Assembly: GCF_023016155.1 (NCBI RefSeq)
Contig: NZ_JALKBG010000008.1
Span: 808,501 to 872,500, forward strand
DNA: 64,000 bases
Reading direction: 5' to 3'
Origin: Aliiroseovarius sp. F20344
GTDB taxonomy: Bacteria > Pseudomonadota > Alphaproteobacteria > Rhodobacterales > Rhodobacteraceae
Made by a program: the position numbers and the translations under genes. Of this stretch, positions 46,157 to 55,351 are shown piece after piece. The first letter of the stretch is position 1, and every line of letters begins with the position of its first letter. Below the pieces are notes generated by a model, which saw only the letters and a list, made by a program, of their open reading frames with translations, had not been told where the DNA came from and made no database searches.

Positions 46157-46432
46157 ATGAAAAAACTATCTTTGGTGATTGCAATCACCGCCTCAGGGTT
46201 AATGGCAGGCTGCGTCAGTAAAACTGCGTATGAAAGCAATCCTGTGCAAATCAAGACGCCGAAAGGTACCGTAACGTGTCAGCTGTATACGCGTGATCGC
46301 GTGCAGTGGGACGAGTCGATTGCCGTACCGGCAGGTATGACAAAGGCCGAAGGCGATGCATATTGCATTCAGGAAGGTCACCGTCAGTATCGTGGCGCGC
46401 ATGATAGCGTGCGCACGGTTCCGAGTTCCTGA
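46157..46432 (+). CDS. Small lipoprotein of unknown function
   Basis: The 91-residue protein has a lipobox LMAGC and a mature part of about 70 residues with two later cysteines (VTCQLYTRD and AYCIQEG) that could pair. I do not recognise it. GGAG at 46144-46147 sets ATG 46157, although the frame is open from GTG 46142. A terminator follows 55 bp after the stop. Confidence 0.7.
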   Translation: MKKLSLVIAITASGLMAGCVSKTAYESNPVQIKTPKGTVTCQLYTRDRVQWDESIAVPAGMTKAEGDAYCIQEGHRQYRGAHDSVRTVPSS

Positions 46433-46486
46433 GCTGAGAAATACACCTGATTCAGACCTTGCCTGAGTAGAGATCTGAATTTCGGA

Positions 46487-46513
46487 AAAGGCGCCTTGTC
46501 GGGCGCCTTTTTT
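46487..46513 (+). terminator. Intrinsic terminator after the small lipoprotein
   Basis: A 9-bp stem (AAAGGCGCC with GGCGCCTTT) around a 6-nt loop is followed by six T residues. Confidence 0.9.
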
Positions 46514-46554
46514 GTTTGGGAAAGCCATGTAGCTCGCGACAGGTCTTGAAACGA

Positions 46555-46582
46555 AAAGGGGCACCCGATTGGGTGCCCCTTT
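46555..46582 (-). terminator. Intrinsic terminator of glnA
   Basis: A 12-bp perfect stem (AAAGGGGCACCC with GGGTGCCCCTTT) lies 18 bp beyond the glnA stop. On the minus strand the stem is followed by a short T-run. Confidence 0.85.
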
Positions 46583-46600
46583 GTATTATGTCCTACGGTC

Positions 46601-48007
46601 TTAGCAGCTGTAGTAGAGCTGGTATTCAACCGGGTGTGGGGTGTGTTCGTAGGCATAGACCTCTTCCCATTTCAGGTCGATGTAACCCTGAATTTGGTCT
46701 TTGGTGAACACGTCGCCAGCGGTCAGGAAGTCGTTGTCGGCTTCCAAAGCTTCCAGAGCTTCGCGCAGCGATGCGCAAACGGTCGGGATGCCTTCCAGCT
46801 CTTCCGGCGGCAGGTCATAGAGGTTCTTGTCCTGCGCGGGACCCGGATCGATCTTGTTCTTGATGCCGTCAAGGCCAGCCATCAGAAGGGCAGCAAAGCA
46901 CAGATAGGGGTTCGCGGCCGGATCGGGGAAACGAGCTTCCACGCGTTTGGCTTTCGGGCTTTCAGTCCACGGAATACGCACGCAACCCGACCGGTTCGAA
47001 GCCGAGTAGGCGCGCAGAACGGGGGCTTCAAAGCCCGGGATCAGACGCTTGTAGCTGTTGGTCGACGGGTTGGTGAAAGCGTTGAGGGTCTTGGCGTGCT
47101 TCAGGATGCCGCCGATGAACCACAGAGCTTCCTGCGACAGGTCAGCGTATTTGTCGCCTGCAAAAAGCGGTTTGCCGTCTTTCCAGATCGACATGTTTAC
47201 GTGCATGCCGGTGCCGTTGTCGCCTGCGATCGGCTTGGGCATGAAGGTCGCGGTTTTGCCGTAAGCATGCGCCACATTGTGGATGATGTATTTGTACTTC
47301 TGCAGCTCGTCGGCCTGTTTGGTCAGGCTGTCAAAGATCAGACCCAGCTCGTGTTGGCACGAGGCCACTTCGTGGTGGTGCTTATCGGTTTTCATGCCGA
47401 TGTTCTTCATCGTGGTCAGCATTTCCGAACGCAGATCTTGCGCGTCGTCAATCGGGTTCACGGGGAAGTAGCCGCCTTTGACGCCGGGACGGTGGCCAGT
47501 GTTGCCCATCTCGTACTCAGCGTCGGTGTTCCAAGCGGCGTCAACCGCATCAACCTCGAACGATACTTTATTCATGGTGTTCGAGAAACGAACGTCGTCA
47601 AACAGGAAGAACTCAGCTTCCGGACCCATGTAAGCCACGTCGCCGATGCCCGAAGACTTCAGGTAGGCTTCTGCTTTCTGGGCGGTGCCGCGCGGGTCAC
47701 GACCGTAAGCTTCGCCAGTGTCAGGCTCGACGATCGAGCAGTGCAGACACATAGTTTTCTCAGCATAAAACGGGTCAACATAAGCGCTGTCCGTGTCGGG
47801 CATCAGTTTCATGTCCGAGCTTTCGATCGACTTCCAGCCGGCAATCGACGAGCCGTCGAACATAAAGCCTTCTTCAAGGAAGTCTTCGTCAACGAGGTCG
47901 CAATCCACGGTCACGTGCTGCAGCTTGCCGCGCACATCGGTGAAACGGATGTCGACATAGGCAATGTCTTCGTCCTTGATCTGTTTGAGTACGTCTTGAG
48001 CGCTCAT
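46601..48007 (-). CDS. glnA: Glutamine synthetase, type I
   Basis: GlnA makes glutamine from glutamate, ammonia and ATP and is the main ammonium assimilation enzyme. The 468-residue protein has FMFDGSSIAGW, the AWNTDAEYEMGNTGHRPG active-site region and the adenylylation tyrosine in NLYDLPPEE, which counts as Tyr397, matching the E. coli site. Activity is therefore probably controlled by GlnE. The frame is open to 48046 but MSAQDVL at 48007 is the family start. It follows glnB on the same strand, 35 bp from its stop, so the two are probably one operon. Confidence 0.97.
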   Translation of the reverse strand: MSAQDVLKQIKDEDIAYVDIRFTDVRGKLQHVTVDCDLVDEDFLEEGFMFDGSSIAGWKSIESSDMKLMPDTDSAYVDPFYAEKTMCLHCSIVEPDTGEAYGRDPRGTAQKAEAYLKSSGIGDVAYMGPEAEFFLFDDVRFSNTMNKVSFEVDAVDAAWNTDAEYEMGNTGHRPGVKGGYFPVNPIDDAQDLRSEMLTTMKNIGMKTDKHHHEVASCQHELGLIFDSLTKQADELQKYKYIIHNVAHAYGKTATFMPKPIAGDNGTGMHVNMSIWKDGKPLFAGDKYADLSQEALWFIGGILKHAKTLNAFTNPSTNSYKRLIPGFEAPVLRAYSASNRSGCVRIPWTESPKAKRVEARFPDPAANPYLCFAALLMAGLDGIKNKIDPGPAQDKNLYDLPPEELEGIPTVCASLREALEALEADNDFLTAGDVFTKDQIQGYIDLKWEEVYAYEHTPHPVEYQLYYSC

Positions 48008-48042
48008 ATCAGGTTCCTTTGGTTCGTGTCTGTTCGTTAAGG

Positions 48043-48429
<387 letters not shown>

Positions 48430-48493
48430 CTATGGGCACGACAATTGGATAGGCTGACGCAGGGCGGCCTGTATTGGCTGATTTCCGGCTAAT

Positions 48494-48510
48494 TGCACAA
48501 AAAATAGGCA
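48494..48510. promoter_or_regulatory. Candidate NtrC-type site between glnB and nnrD/E
   Basis: TGCACAAAAAATAGGCA has the spacing of the NtrC consensus TGCAC-N7-GTGCA. The left half is perfect and the right half matches three of five bases. It lies about 113 bp upstream of glnB, a common place for NtrC control of glnBA. It is a weak match and could be chance. Confidence 0.3.
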
Positions 48511-48548
48511 GTTGGTTTAAGAATTGAGCATTTGGCGAAAGGCGAGCC

Positions 48549-50150
48549 ATGACAGAACTGCTGACAGCGGCCCAAATGCGGGCAATTGAGCAAGCGGCCA
48601 TCGACTCAGGCGAGGTCACCGGGCTTGAGCTGATGGAGCGCGCAGGCCGGGGCGTGGTCGAGGCGATTTTCGAGGAATGGCCCGAACTGGCAAAGACCTC
48701 TCATAAAGCTGTGGTGCTGTGCGGACCGGGCAACAATGGCGGCGACGGGTTTGTGGTGGCGCGGCTGTTGAAAGAATGGGGCTGGGAGGTCGAGGTGTTC
48801 CTGTATGGAGACGCCGAGAAACTGCCGCCAGATGCGCGGGTGAATTACGAGCGGTGGTGCGCGTTGGGGGAGGTCGAAGCTCTGCCGAAAAACTACGAAC
48901 CTTCGCTGTGTCGCCCAGCAATTGTAGTGGATGCACTGTTTGGCACAGGTCTTACTCGTCCAATCGATGATATCAATTTTACGTTGTTAGATATGTGCGA
49001 CTGCGTCGACGCAGGTTGCTATCGAAGCCCCGAGGACAGGGATGCGAACTGGCCTCCAATCGTGTCTGTCGATATTCCAAGTGGTTTGTGTAGTGATAGC
49101 GGAAAGGTCCTTGTTCCGCCGGATGGTGAACCGGATTTGTCTACAACGCTAGAAGCGATGGCAACTCTTGCCGATCTAACGGTTGCGTTTCATAGGGCTA
49201 AACTTGGACACCACTTGAATACAGGGGCTAAGCGGTCTCACAAATTGAAACTGGTCGACATAGGTTTACACTCTTGGCTAAAAGGATCGGCCAAGCAAAC
49301 CGGTAGCCTACTTGGTTTAGATAAATACCGACATCGCAACGACCACAAATTCTCCCACGGCCACGCCCTCATTCTATCTGGCCCCTCCGGCAAAGGTGGA
49401 GCAGCCCGTCTTGCCGCCCGTGGAGCGCTGCGCATCGGGGCAGGGCTTGTCACCGTCGCTCCGACACCCGGCGCGCTTCAAGAGAACGCCGCGCGGTTGG
49501 AAGCAATTATGTTGTCTCCGGTGGGTGATGCGCAGGTGTTGCAGGCTGTGCTGGCGGATGAGCGGCTCAACGCGCTGTGCCTCGGCCCCGGATTGGGCGT
49601 AGAGCGTGCGCGGGATCTGGTGCCGGTGGGTTTGGCCGCAAAACGCGCGACAGTGCTGGATGCGGATGCTTTGACGGCGTTCAAGGACGATCCGTCCGTG
49701 CTGTTCGACATGCTGCATGAGAGCTGCGTGCTTACCCCTCATGCGGGCGAGTTCGCGCGGCTGTTTCCCGACATTGCCGAGAAGCTGGATGCTCCATCAA
49801 CCAAAGGCCCGGCGTACTCTAAAGTGGACGCAACCCGAGAAGCCGCAGCGCGGGCAGGCTGTGTGGTGCTGTTCAAAGGGCCGGACACGGTGATCGCAGC
49901 CCCGGATGGCGCGTGCTCGGTCAACTCCGCCGCCTACGAACGCTCCGCACCGTGGCTCGCCACTGCCGGATCAGGCGATGTACTGGCGGGCTTTATTACT
50001 GGGCTGCTTGCGCGGGGATTCGGCCCTAAGCAGGCGGCAGAAACCGCCGCCTGGCTGCATGTGGAAGCGGCGCTTGAGTTTGGGCCGGGATTGATCGCGG
50101 AAGATTTGCCCGAACTATTGCCCGCAATCATGCGAAAACTCGGGGTCTGA
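48549..50150 (+). CDS. nnrD: Bifunctional NAD(P)H-hydrate epimerase and ADP-dependent dehydratase
   Basis: The 533-residue protein repairs hydrated NAD(P)H. The N-terminal YjeF-type epimerase has GPGNNGGDG and DALFGTGL with SVDIPSGL, and the C-terminal kinase-like dehydratase shows SGPSGKGGAARLA, LDADALTAF, LTPHAGEFARL, FKGPDTVI and ATAGSGDVLAG. About 460 bases in the middle (48930-49370) have about 43-50% GC in the lines I counted, against about 65% on either side, with different codon choice, although the frame stays intact. That segment also carries an insert (DMCDCVDAGCYRSP) before the VDIPSGL motif. It may be recombined DNA. It is divergent from glnB. Confidence 0.93.
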   Translation: MTELLTAAQMRAIEQAAIDSGEVTGLELMERAGRGVVEAIFEEWPELAKTSHKAVVLCGPGNNGGDGFVVARLLKEWGWEVEVFLYGDAEKLPPDARVNYERWCALGEVEALPKNYEPSLCRPAIVVDALFGTGLTRPIDDINFTLLDMCDCVDAGCYRSPEDRDANWPPIVSVDIPSGLCSDSGKVLVPPDGEPDLSTTLEAMATLADLTVAFHRAKLGHHLNTGAKRSHKLKLVDIGLHSWLKGSAKQTGSLLGLDKYRHRNDHKFSHGHALILSGPSGKGGAARLAARGALRIGAGLVTVAPTPGALQENAARLEAIMLSPVGDAQVLQAVLADERLNALCLGPGLGVERARDLVPVGLAAKRATVLDADALTAFKDDPSVLFDMLHESCVLTPHAGEFARLFPDIAEKLDAPSTKGPAYSKVDATREAAARAGCVVLFKGPDTVIAAPDGACSVNSAAYERSAPWLATAGSGDVLAGFITGLLARGFGPKQAAETAAWLHVEAALEFGPGLIAEDLPELLPAIMRKLGV

Positions 50151-50277
50151 ACCCCGATAAGCGCGACTTTGACGGCATGACTTTGCCAACCGGGACAGAA
50201 ATGCTGGATTTGCTGTGCTGACCTTGCGTTTTTCCTCTCGCATCCCGTGCGCACTGGTGCTAGAAGGGCGCGAATTT

Positions 50278-50309
50278 GGACGGCCCCGTCCCAAAAACGC
50301 GGGCCGTCC
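50278..50309 (+). repeat. Inverted repeat just upstream of tRNA-Leu
   Basis: GGACGGCCC and GGGCCGTCC form a 9-bp stem with a 14-nt loop ten bases before the tRNA. A GGTTTT follows, so it may be a weak terminator of nnrD/E or a structured leader of the tRNA transcript. Confidence 0.45.
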
Positions 50310-50318
50310 ACGGTTTTA

Positions 50319-50403
50319 GCGGGTGTGGCGAAATTGGTAGACGCACCAGATTTAGGTTCTGGCGCCGCAAGGCGTGGGGGTTCAAGTCCCTCCACCCGCA
50401 CCA
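50319..50403 (+). tRNA. tRNA-Leu (anticodon UAG)
   Basis: The 85-nt gene has a perfect 7-bp acceptor stem (GCGGGTG with CACCCGC), an anticodon stem CCAGA/TCTGG with loop TTTAGGT giving anticodon UAG, a long variable arm, the T-arm GGGGGTTCAAGTCCCTCC and a gene-encoded CCA. The long variable arm is expected for leucine tRNAs. It lies 23 nt before the trigger factor gene. Confidence 0.96.
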
Positions 50404-50425
50404 AAATTGAAAGAAGGACGAGACG

Positions 50426-51757
50426 ATGCAGGTCACCGAGACCCTGAACGAAGGTCTGAAACGCGGCTACAAGATCGTGGTTCCGGCCGCTGATCTGGAC
50501 GCCAAGGTCAACGAAAAGCTGGTCGAAGCCCAGCCCGAAGTGGAAATGAAAGGTTTCCGCAAGGGTAAGGTTCCGATGGCTCTGCTGAAAAAGCAGTTTG
50601 GTCAGCGCCTGATGGGCGAAGCCATGCAGGAAGCTGTTGATGGCGCCATGAACAAACATTTCGAAGAATCGGGTGACCGTCCGGCCATGCAGCCTGACGT
50701 GAAGATGACCAACGAGGACTGGAAAGAAGGCGACGACGTTGAGATTGAAATGTCGTATGAAGCCCTTCCCGAGATCCCCGAGGTCGACCTGAAAGGCATC
50801 AAGCTTGAGAAGCTGGTTGTGAAAGCCGGTGAAGGCGAAGTTGACGAAGCGCTGGCCAACCTGGCCGAGACCGCTCAGGACTTCAAAGACCGCAAAAAAG
50901 GCACCAAGTCGAAAGACGGTGACCAGGTTGTGATCGACTTCCTTGGTAAAGTTGACGGCGAAGCCTTTGACGGTGGCGCTGCTGAAGATTACCCGCTGAC
51001 GCTGGGTTCGGGTTCGTTCATTCCGGGCTTTGAAGAGCAGCTGGTTGGCGTAAAAGCCGGCGAAGAAAAAGAAGTCAAAGTGACTTTCCCTGCTGAATAC
51101 GGCGCTGAGAACCTGGCTGGCAAAGACGCCGTGTTCGAATGCACCATCAAAGAGGTGAAAGAGCCCGTCGCTGCAGAAGTTAACGACGAGTTGGCCACCA
51201 AATTCGGTGCCGAAGATCTTGCTGGTCTGAAAGCTCAGATCGGTGAACGTCTGGAAGCAGAATTCGCTGGTGCGGCCCGCGCCGTTATGAAGCGTGGCCT
51301 GCTGGACGAGCTGGACAAGCTGGTTGATTTCGACCTGCCGCCGTCGCTGTTGGACGCAGAAGCTGGTCAGATCGCACATCAGCTGTGGCATGAAGAAAAC
51401 CCGGACGTGGAAGGTCACGACCACCCGGAAATCGAAGCCACTGACGAACACAAGAAACTTGCCGGTCGCCGCGTGCGCCTTGGTCTGTTGCTCGCCGAAC
51501 TGGGCCAGAAAGCCGAGATCGAAGTCACCGACGCCGAGATGACTCAGGCCGTGATGAACCAAGCCCGTCAATACCCGGGTCAGGAACGTCAGTTCTTTGA
51601 ATTCGTTCAGCAAAACCCGCAGATGCGTCAGCAGCTGCAGGCGCCGATCTTCGAAGACAAGGTTGTAGACTACGTGTTTGAGCTGGCCAAGGTTTCTGAA
51701 AAAGAAGTCTCGAAAGACGATCTGCAGAAAGCCGTTGAGGCTCTGGAAGACGAATAA
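50426..51757 (+). CDS. tig: Trigger factor
   Basis: Trigger factor is the ribosome-bound chaperone and prolyl isomerase. The 443-residue protein has the N-terminal ribosome-binding signature GFRKGKVP (about residues 43-50), a central FKBP domain ([17 protein letters not shown]...PLTLGSG) and a helical C-terminal domain. ATG 50426 follows AAGGACGAG. It has many Glu/Lys residues and a high Ala content, as is usual. It lies directly after tRNA-Leu and ends with a terminator. Confidence 0.97.
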   Translation: MQVTETLNEGLKRGYKIVVPAADLDAKVNEKLVEAQPEVEMKGFRKGKVPMALLKKQFGQRLMGEAMQEAVDGAMNKHFEESGDRPAMQPDVKMTNEDWKEGDDVEIEMSYEALPEIPEVDLKGIKLEKLVVKAGEGEVDEALANLAETAQDFKDRKKGTKSKDGDQVVIDFLGKVDGEAFDGGAAEDYPLTLGSGSFIPGFEEQLVGVKAGEEKEVKVTFPAEYGAENLAGKDAVFECTIKEVKEPVAAEVNDELATKFGAEDLAGLKAQIGERLEAEFAGAARAVMKRGLLDELDKLVDFDLPPSLLDAEAGQIAHQLWHEENPDVEGHDHPEIEATDEHKKLAGRRVRLGLLLAELGQKAEIEVTDAEMTQAVMNQARQYPGQERQFFEFVQQNPQMRQQLQAPIFEDKVVDYVFELAKVSEKEVSKDDLQKAVEALEDE

Positions 51758-51778
51758 GTCTTACCGACAGACACTAAG

Positions 51779-51808
51779 AAGGCCGCTCCGATTTGAGCGG
51801 CCTTTTTT
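51779..51808 (+). terminator. Intrinsic terminator of tig
   Basis: A 10-bp stem (AAGGCCGCTC with GAGCGGCCTT) and a 6-nt loop are followed by a run of six T residues. Confidence 0.93.
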
Positions 51809-51839
51809 GTTGCGAGTTCAGGACGTGGGATTCAGGCCA

Positions 51840-52337
51840 TCAGCCAGGTCGTAATCCAGTCTCGACCAAGAGACCCAAGCGCTTAGCCTCGTAGTAATAC
51901 CCGCGGGCATACCACTTCATCGCACCGTCGATGTTGCCACCTGACACAAGGTAAGCCCCTTTCAGGTACTTCCCCGCGTACTTCAGGTTCACGTCGGGAT
52001 CCAAAAGCTCATTCGCTGGGCCGCGATGACCCATTGTGCGGGCGGTTTGGGGTAGGATCTGCAGAAGTCCCCAATAAGGCCCGTTTCGCGCCCATGGGCG
52101 GTGTGTGCTTTCCCTCACGGCTTGCCGATGCACAAGTTCGCGTGGGATCTGGTAATGGTCGGCCCATTTGTTAATCAACGCGCGCAGCTCTGGCGTTTCG
52201 TTGGGGTACAGCGGTGGGTTGAACGCATCACTGGATTTGATGGGGCTGGGCGGCTCGGACCGATCCCGTCCCGAACAGGCACTTACTGCGAGTGCGGTGA
52301 AGGTCAGGATGGCGTGGCGTCGTGAAATCTGTGTCAT
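51840..52337 (-). CDS. Small lytic transglycosylase lipoprotein
   Basis: The 165-residue protein has an arginine-pair N-terminus (SRRHAIL) and a lipobox VSAC, then a compact SLT-type transglycosylase domain. The likely catalytic Glu is in RQAVRESTH, followed by YWGLLQILPQTAR and LKYAGKYLKGA. It is at the short end for the family. Such enzymes cleave peptidoglycan between MurNAc and GlcNAc. ATG 52337 is used; ATG 52349 four codons upstream is also possible. Confidence 0.85.
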   Translation of the reverse strand: MTQISRRHAILTFTALAVSACSGRDRSEPPSPIKSSDAFNPPLYPNETPELRALINKWADHYQIPRELVHRQAVRESTHRPWARNGPYWGLLQILPQTARTMGHRGPANELLDPDVNLKYAGKYLKGAYLVSGGNIDGAMKWYARGYYYEAKRLGLLVETGLRPG

Positions 52338-52414
52338 GTGCGCGAGCATAGGCGGGCAAGGTGACGCCGGGTAGGGGCTTTGTCAGCATCGGCGGGGGCG
52401 TGCTTACTTAAGGC

Positions 52415-52822
52415 TCAATCGTCGCGTCCCGGTTCGCTTCGATCGTTGGAGAGCAACGCAATCTTGTTGCCCTGAGGATCGCGGAGGTACCCCACATAGA
52501 AGTAAGGGCCGTAGAGATCGCGAAAGCCCGGTTGACCTTCATCTGAGCCGCCCGCAGCAAGTGCAGCTGCATGAAGCGCGCGCACCTGTTTCTGACTGCG
52601 TGCTTTGAATGCAATCATTGTGCCGTTTCCAGCCGTGGCCGGGCGACCATCGAAGGTGTGGCGCACGTAAAGCGTAGTGGACAACGGGGATTGATCGGGC
52701 AGCGTAAAACCGAGCCCCTCATCACTTTCTTCAATTTCATAGCCAAGGGGGATCAGGAACGAAGAGTAAAAACGTTTTGCGCGGTCAATGTCATCGACCC
52801 CGACGGTGACGTAAGAAATCAT
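52415..52822 (-). CDS. VOC family protein
   Basis: The 135-residue protein has the glyoxalase/bleomycin-resistance (VOC) fold: a beta-alpha start (MISYVTVGVDDIDRAKRFY), a central strand and the C-terminal YLRDPQGNKI that normally carries a metal-site residue. The substrate cannot be told from the sequence. GGAAGG upstream supports ATG 52822; the frame is open to 52840. Confidence 0.88.
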   Translation of the reverse strand: MISYVTVGVDDIDRAKRFYSSFLIPLGYEIEESDEGLGFTLPDQSPLSTTLYVRHTFDGRPATAGNGTMIAFKARSQKQVRALHAAALAAGGSDEGQPGFRDLYGPYFYVGYLRDPQGNKIALLSNDRSEPGRDD

Positions 52823-52946
52823 GCCATGTGATCCTTCCACAAAATGAGTGAGGGTAGGGTACCGTAGTTCTGTTGGTCAGTTCAAATTGTTCGGAAAGCG
52901 GTTTGGCACAGTGCGAGATGCAATGCCTGTCGGATGCTTCAACAAA

Positions 52947-52974
52947 AAAGGCCGCCCCAATCGGAGCGGCCTTT
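52947..52974 (-). terminator. Intrinsic terminator of the rpsF-rpsR-rplI operon
   Basis: A 12-bp stem with one mismatch (AAAGGCCGCCCC with GGAGCGGCCTTT) lies 22 bp beyond the rplI stop. The plus-strand A-run gives a T-run on the minus strand. Confidence 0.85.
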
Positions 52975-52995
52975 CGAATTTTCTCAGATCGAAGA

Positions 52996-53625
52996 TTACT
53001 CTTCTTCCGAAGCCTCTTCGGCGGCCGGTGCTTCTTCAGCTGCCGGGGCCAGTTCGTCGTCTTCCGATGCGGCTGCGCCGATGTCGTCGAACAGCTCAGC
53101 GATCTCGAACTCGGCTTCAGCTTCTGCTTCAGCAGCCAGTTCTTGGATCGATTTGCCCGAAGCCTGCAATTCGGCTTCTTCTTCCGAGCGTGCCACGTTC
53201 AGGGCAATCTCGGTTTCGACTTCCGGGTGCAGACGTACAGTGACGGTGTGCAGACCCAGGTCTTTGATCGGAGTAGTCAGAATGATCTGCTTCTTGTCGA
53301 CCGAGAAACCAGCTTCGGTTGCCACATCAGCGGCGTCACGCGGAGTGACCGAGCCGTAGAGAGCACCAGCGTCTGAAGCCGAGCGAATCACGATGAACTG
53401 CTCGCCGCCCAGCTTTTCAGCCAGTGCGTCTGCTTCTTTCTTGGTTTCTAGGTTGCGGGCTTCCAACTGAGCTTTCTGAGCTTCAAACGACGCGATGTTC
53501 GCGTCCGAAGCCGACAGGGCTTTGCCCTGGGGCAGCAGGAAGTTGCGTGCGTAACCGGGCTTTACGTCGACGACGTCGCCCATTTGGCCCAGCTTGGCCA
53601 CACGTTCCAGAAGGATAACTTGCAT
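52996..53625 (-). CDS. rplI: 50S ribosomal protein L9
   Basis: L9 binds 23S rRNA. The 209-residue protein has the standard N-terminal domain ([28 protein letters not shown]) and the C-terminal RNA-binding domain, followed by about 60 residues rich in Glu and Ala ending in EEASEEE. E. coli L9 has 149 residues. The acidic extension is seen in other Rhodobacteraceae but is low complexity. It is last in rpsF-rpsR-rplI. Confidence 0.96.
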   Translation of the reverse strand: MQVILLERVAKLGQMGDVVDVKPGYARNFLLPQGKALSASDANIASFEAQKAQLEARNLETKKEADALAEKLGGEQFIVIRSASDAGALYGSVTPRDAADVATEAGFSVDKKQIILTTPIKDLGLHTVTVRLHPEVETEIALNVARSEEEAELQASGKSIQELAAEAEAEAEFEIAELFDDIGAAASEDDELAPAAEEAPAAEEASEEE

Positions 53626-53638
53626 TGATCAGGTCCCC

Positions 53639-53866
53639 TTACTTAACGGCGTAGGGAAGCAGAGCAAGGAAACGGGCGCGCTTGATAGCACGGGCCAGTT
53701 CACGCTGCTTCTTTGCCGAAACGGCGGTGATACGCGAAGGAACGATTTTGCCACGCTCAGAGATGTAGCGCTGCAGAAGACGGGTGTCTTTGTAATCGAT
53801 CTTCGGTGCATTGTCGCCCGAGAAGGGGCATACCTTGCGGCGACGGAAAAACGGTTTAGCTGCCAT
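53639..53866 (-). CDS. rpsR: 30S ribosomal protein S18
   Basis: S18 sits on the small-subunit platform with S6. The 75-residue protein contains the RRRKVCPF start, IDYKD and the family motif [24 protein letters not shown]. It lies between rpsF and rplI, with 13-15 bp gaps, in the universal order of this operon. Confidence 0.97.
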   Translation of the reverse strand: MAAKPFFRRRKVCPFSGDNAPKIDYKDTRLLQRYISERGKIVPSRITAVSAKKQRELARAIKRARFLALLPYAVK

Positions 53867-53881
53867 GAGTTAGACCTCCGA

Positions 53882-54238
53882 TTAACGGTCACGGCCACGG
53901 CGGTCGCCGCGTTCGTCACGTTTTTGCATTTGAACAGACGGGCCTTCGGCGTGATCGTCGACCTTGATGGTCAGAACGCGCATAACGTCGTCATGCAGGC
54001 GCATCAGGCGTTCCATTTCCTGAACAGCCGTCGACGGGGCGTCGGTCTTCAGGAAGGCATAGTGGCCTTTGCGGTTCTTGTTGATCTTGTAAGCCATCGT
54101 CTTGACGCCCCAGTACTCGCTGTCAACGACTTTACCGCCGTTGTCACCCAGTACGGTGCCAAAATGTTCGATGAGGTTCTCAGCCTGCGCGTTGGACAGA
54201 TCCTGACGCGAGATGAAGACATGCTCGTAAAGGGGCAT
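53882..54238 (-). CDS. rpsF: 30S ribosomal protein S6
   Basis: S6 pairs with S18 on the small-subunit platform. The 118-residue protein begins MPLYEHVFISRQDLS and contains WGVKTMAYKINKNRKGHY. The C-terminus is basic and disordered (DERGDRRGRDR). It is the first gene of the operon; a candidate promoter lies about 110-140 bp upstream. Confidence 0.97.
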   Translation of the reverse strand: MPLYEHVFISRQDLSNAQAENLIEHFGTVLGDNGGKVVDSEYWGVKTMAYKINKNRKGHYAFLKTDAPSTAVQEMERLMRLHDDVMRVLTIKVDDHAEGPSVQMQKRDERGDRRGRDR

Positions 54239-54583
54239 GTGAACTCCAGTTCTATTTTCAAGCGCGCTTCAAAGAATGGGTCAAAACCTTTCCGCGACCC
54301 ATCCACGAGAGGCTACGCGGTTCATTCACTTACGGAAAGGACGGTGCCTTATACACGCTTAGACGTGCTGCGCAAGGCGCTTACGGGGTCAAAAGCAAGT
54401 TTCTGAAAGGTGGATTTGTACCAGTGTGTGCAAACTATGGCCCTGCATTCACCCATCTCGCGCCCAATTTCCGTCACACTTGAGGAGGATCAATAGTTAA
54501 CAGCCTCAAACTGGGGCGAGAATAACTGGTCCGGACGAGCTGCCTTTGTCCGAGCTGCCCATAAAAACAAGAAAGTTTGTCCC
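54239..54583. other. 345-bp divergent intergenic region between rpsF and a membrane protein gene
   Basis: I see no gene here. It must hold the promoter of the ribosomal operon on minus and that of the gene at 54584 on plus. A GAGGAGG at 54484-54490 is a strong ribosome-binding-like sequence but no open frame of useful length follows it (stop codons within a few codons). Confidence 0.7.
54348..54376 (-). promoter_or_regulatory. Candidate promoter of rpsF-rpsR-rplI
   Basis: On the minus strand CTTGCG (54376-54371) and TATAAG (54353-54348) are separated by 17 bp, a normal sigma-70 arrangement. The expected start is near 54341, giving a leader of about 100 nt before rpsF. It is a match by eye only. 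Confidence 0.45.
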
Positions 54584-55261
54584 ATGACGATGGTATCACC
54601 TCTTCCTAAGTCTGGCGCGGAAACATCAAATTCGGCGCAACCTGTTTTGTTGAGCCCCGCTCAGTGGGGATATTCTTTGCACGATCAGGTGAACGGACAA
54701 TCGGGGGAATCGATCGCACGGGCCTTTAGCCGGATCCTTGGGATTGCTCTTGTTATTTCGTCACTTGGTCTTTGGGTAATCCCAAGCGCGTCTGGAATGG
54801 GCGACGGGGTTCTTTTGATTATGAAGCTTGGGCTGACCTGCCTTTTCATCGGGCTGGGTGGTCTGCTTTATATGTTTGGCAAGGCCAACGGCGCCTCAGT
54901 AACGCAAGTTGATCTGTACAACCGCACCATTCGACGCGGGCGCGTATCGGAAAAGAATGCCTTTGAAACCGAAGCCGCCGTTCCTTTTGAAGATGTGAAA
55001 GGCCTTTTGCTGTCTTCGGATGACAGTGCAAATGCAGCTGCTTCGATGGCGACTTTGTATCTGCGTCTGGATGATGGTGAAGACAACATGACCGCGATCG
55101 AGATCCTGAAAGGTCCCGAAGCCCTGTTGCGTCCCATCCGTGAACGCCTGCTGCGCGATCTGAAGAATGATCGTGGTGGCCTTCCGCTGCCAAGCTTTGA
55201 AAGCCGGAAAGTGGCCAGATATTCCGCTGCTGGACCGGGCCTGGCCTTTCAGGCCGCCTGA
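54584..55261 (+). CDS. Membrane protein of unknown function
   Basis: I do not recognise this 225-residue protein. It has a hydrophilic N-terminus of about 45 residues, two membrane helices (about 49-67 and 76-98) that form a hairpin, and a cytoplasmic C-terminal domain of about 125 residues with alternating charged and beta-type segments. There is no lipobox and no catalytic motif. It stands alone between the ribosomal operon and fabD, about 90 bp before fabD. Confidence 0.75.
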   Translation: MTMVSPLPKSGAETSNSAQPVLLSPAQWGYSLHDQVNGQSGESIARAFSRILGIALVISSLGLWVIPSASGMGDGVLLIMKLGLTCLFIGLGGLLYMFGKANGASVTQVDLYNRTIRRGRVSEKNAFETEAAVPFEDVKGLLLSSDDSANAAASMATLYLRLDDGEDNMTAIEILKGPEALLRPIRERLLRDLKNDRGGLPLPSFESRKVARYSAAGPGLAFQAA

Positions 55262-55351
55262 TAAGCAGAGTATTACTCCCAAACCGTTTGCACAGCGCCC
55301 CGCCGCGGGGTATCCCATTCCCTAACGCCAATGGCATAAAGAGGAGGGGGC

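Noticed and set aside
46634-48040. 468-codon plus-strand frame opposite glnA
   Set aside because: Exact antisense of glnA with Val/Arg/His-rich content; a known artefact of highly biased codon use.
49934-51613. 559-codon minus-strand frame spanning nnrD/E, tRNA-Leu and tig
   Set aside because: It crosses a tRNA gene and two genes on the other strand, and the Phe/Val-rich translation is typical of tig antisense.
54484-54500. GAGGAGG in the rpsF upstream gap as the start of a small gene
   Set aside because: No start codon at suitable spacing leads to an open frame; stop codons follow within a few codons.
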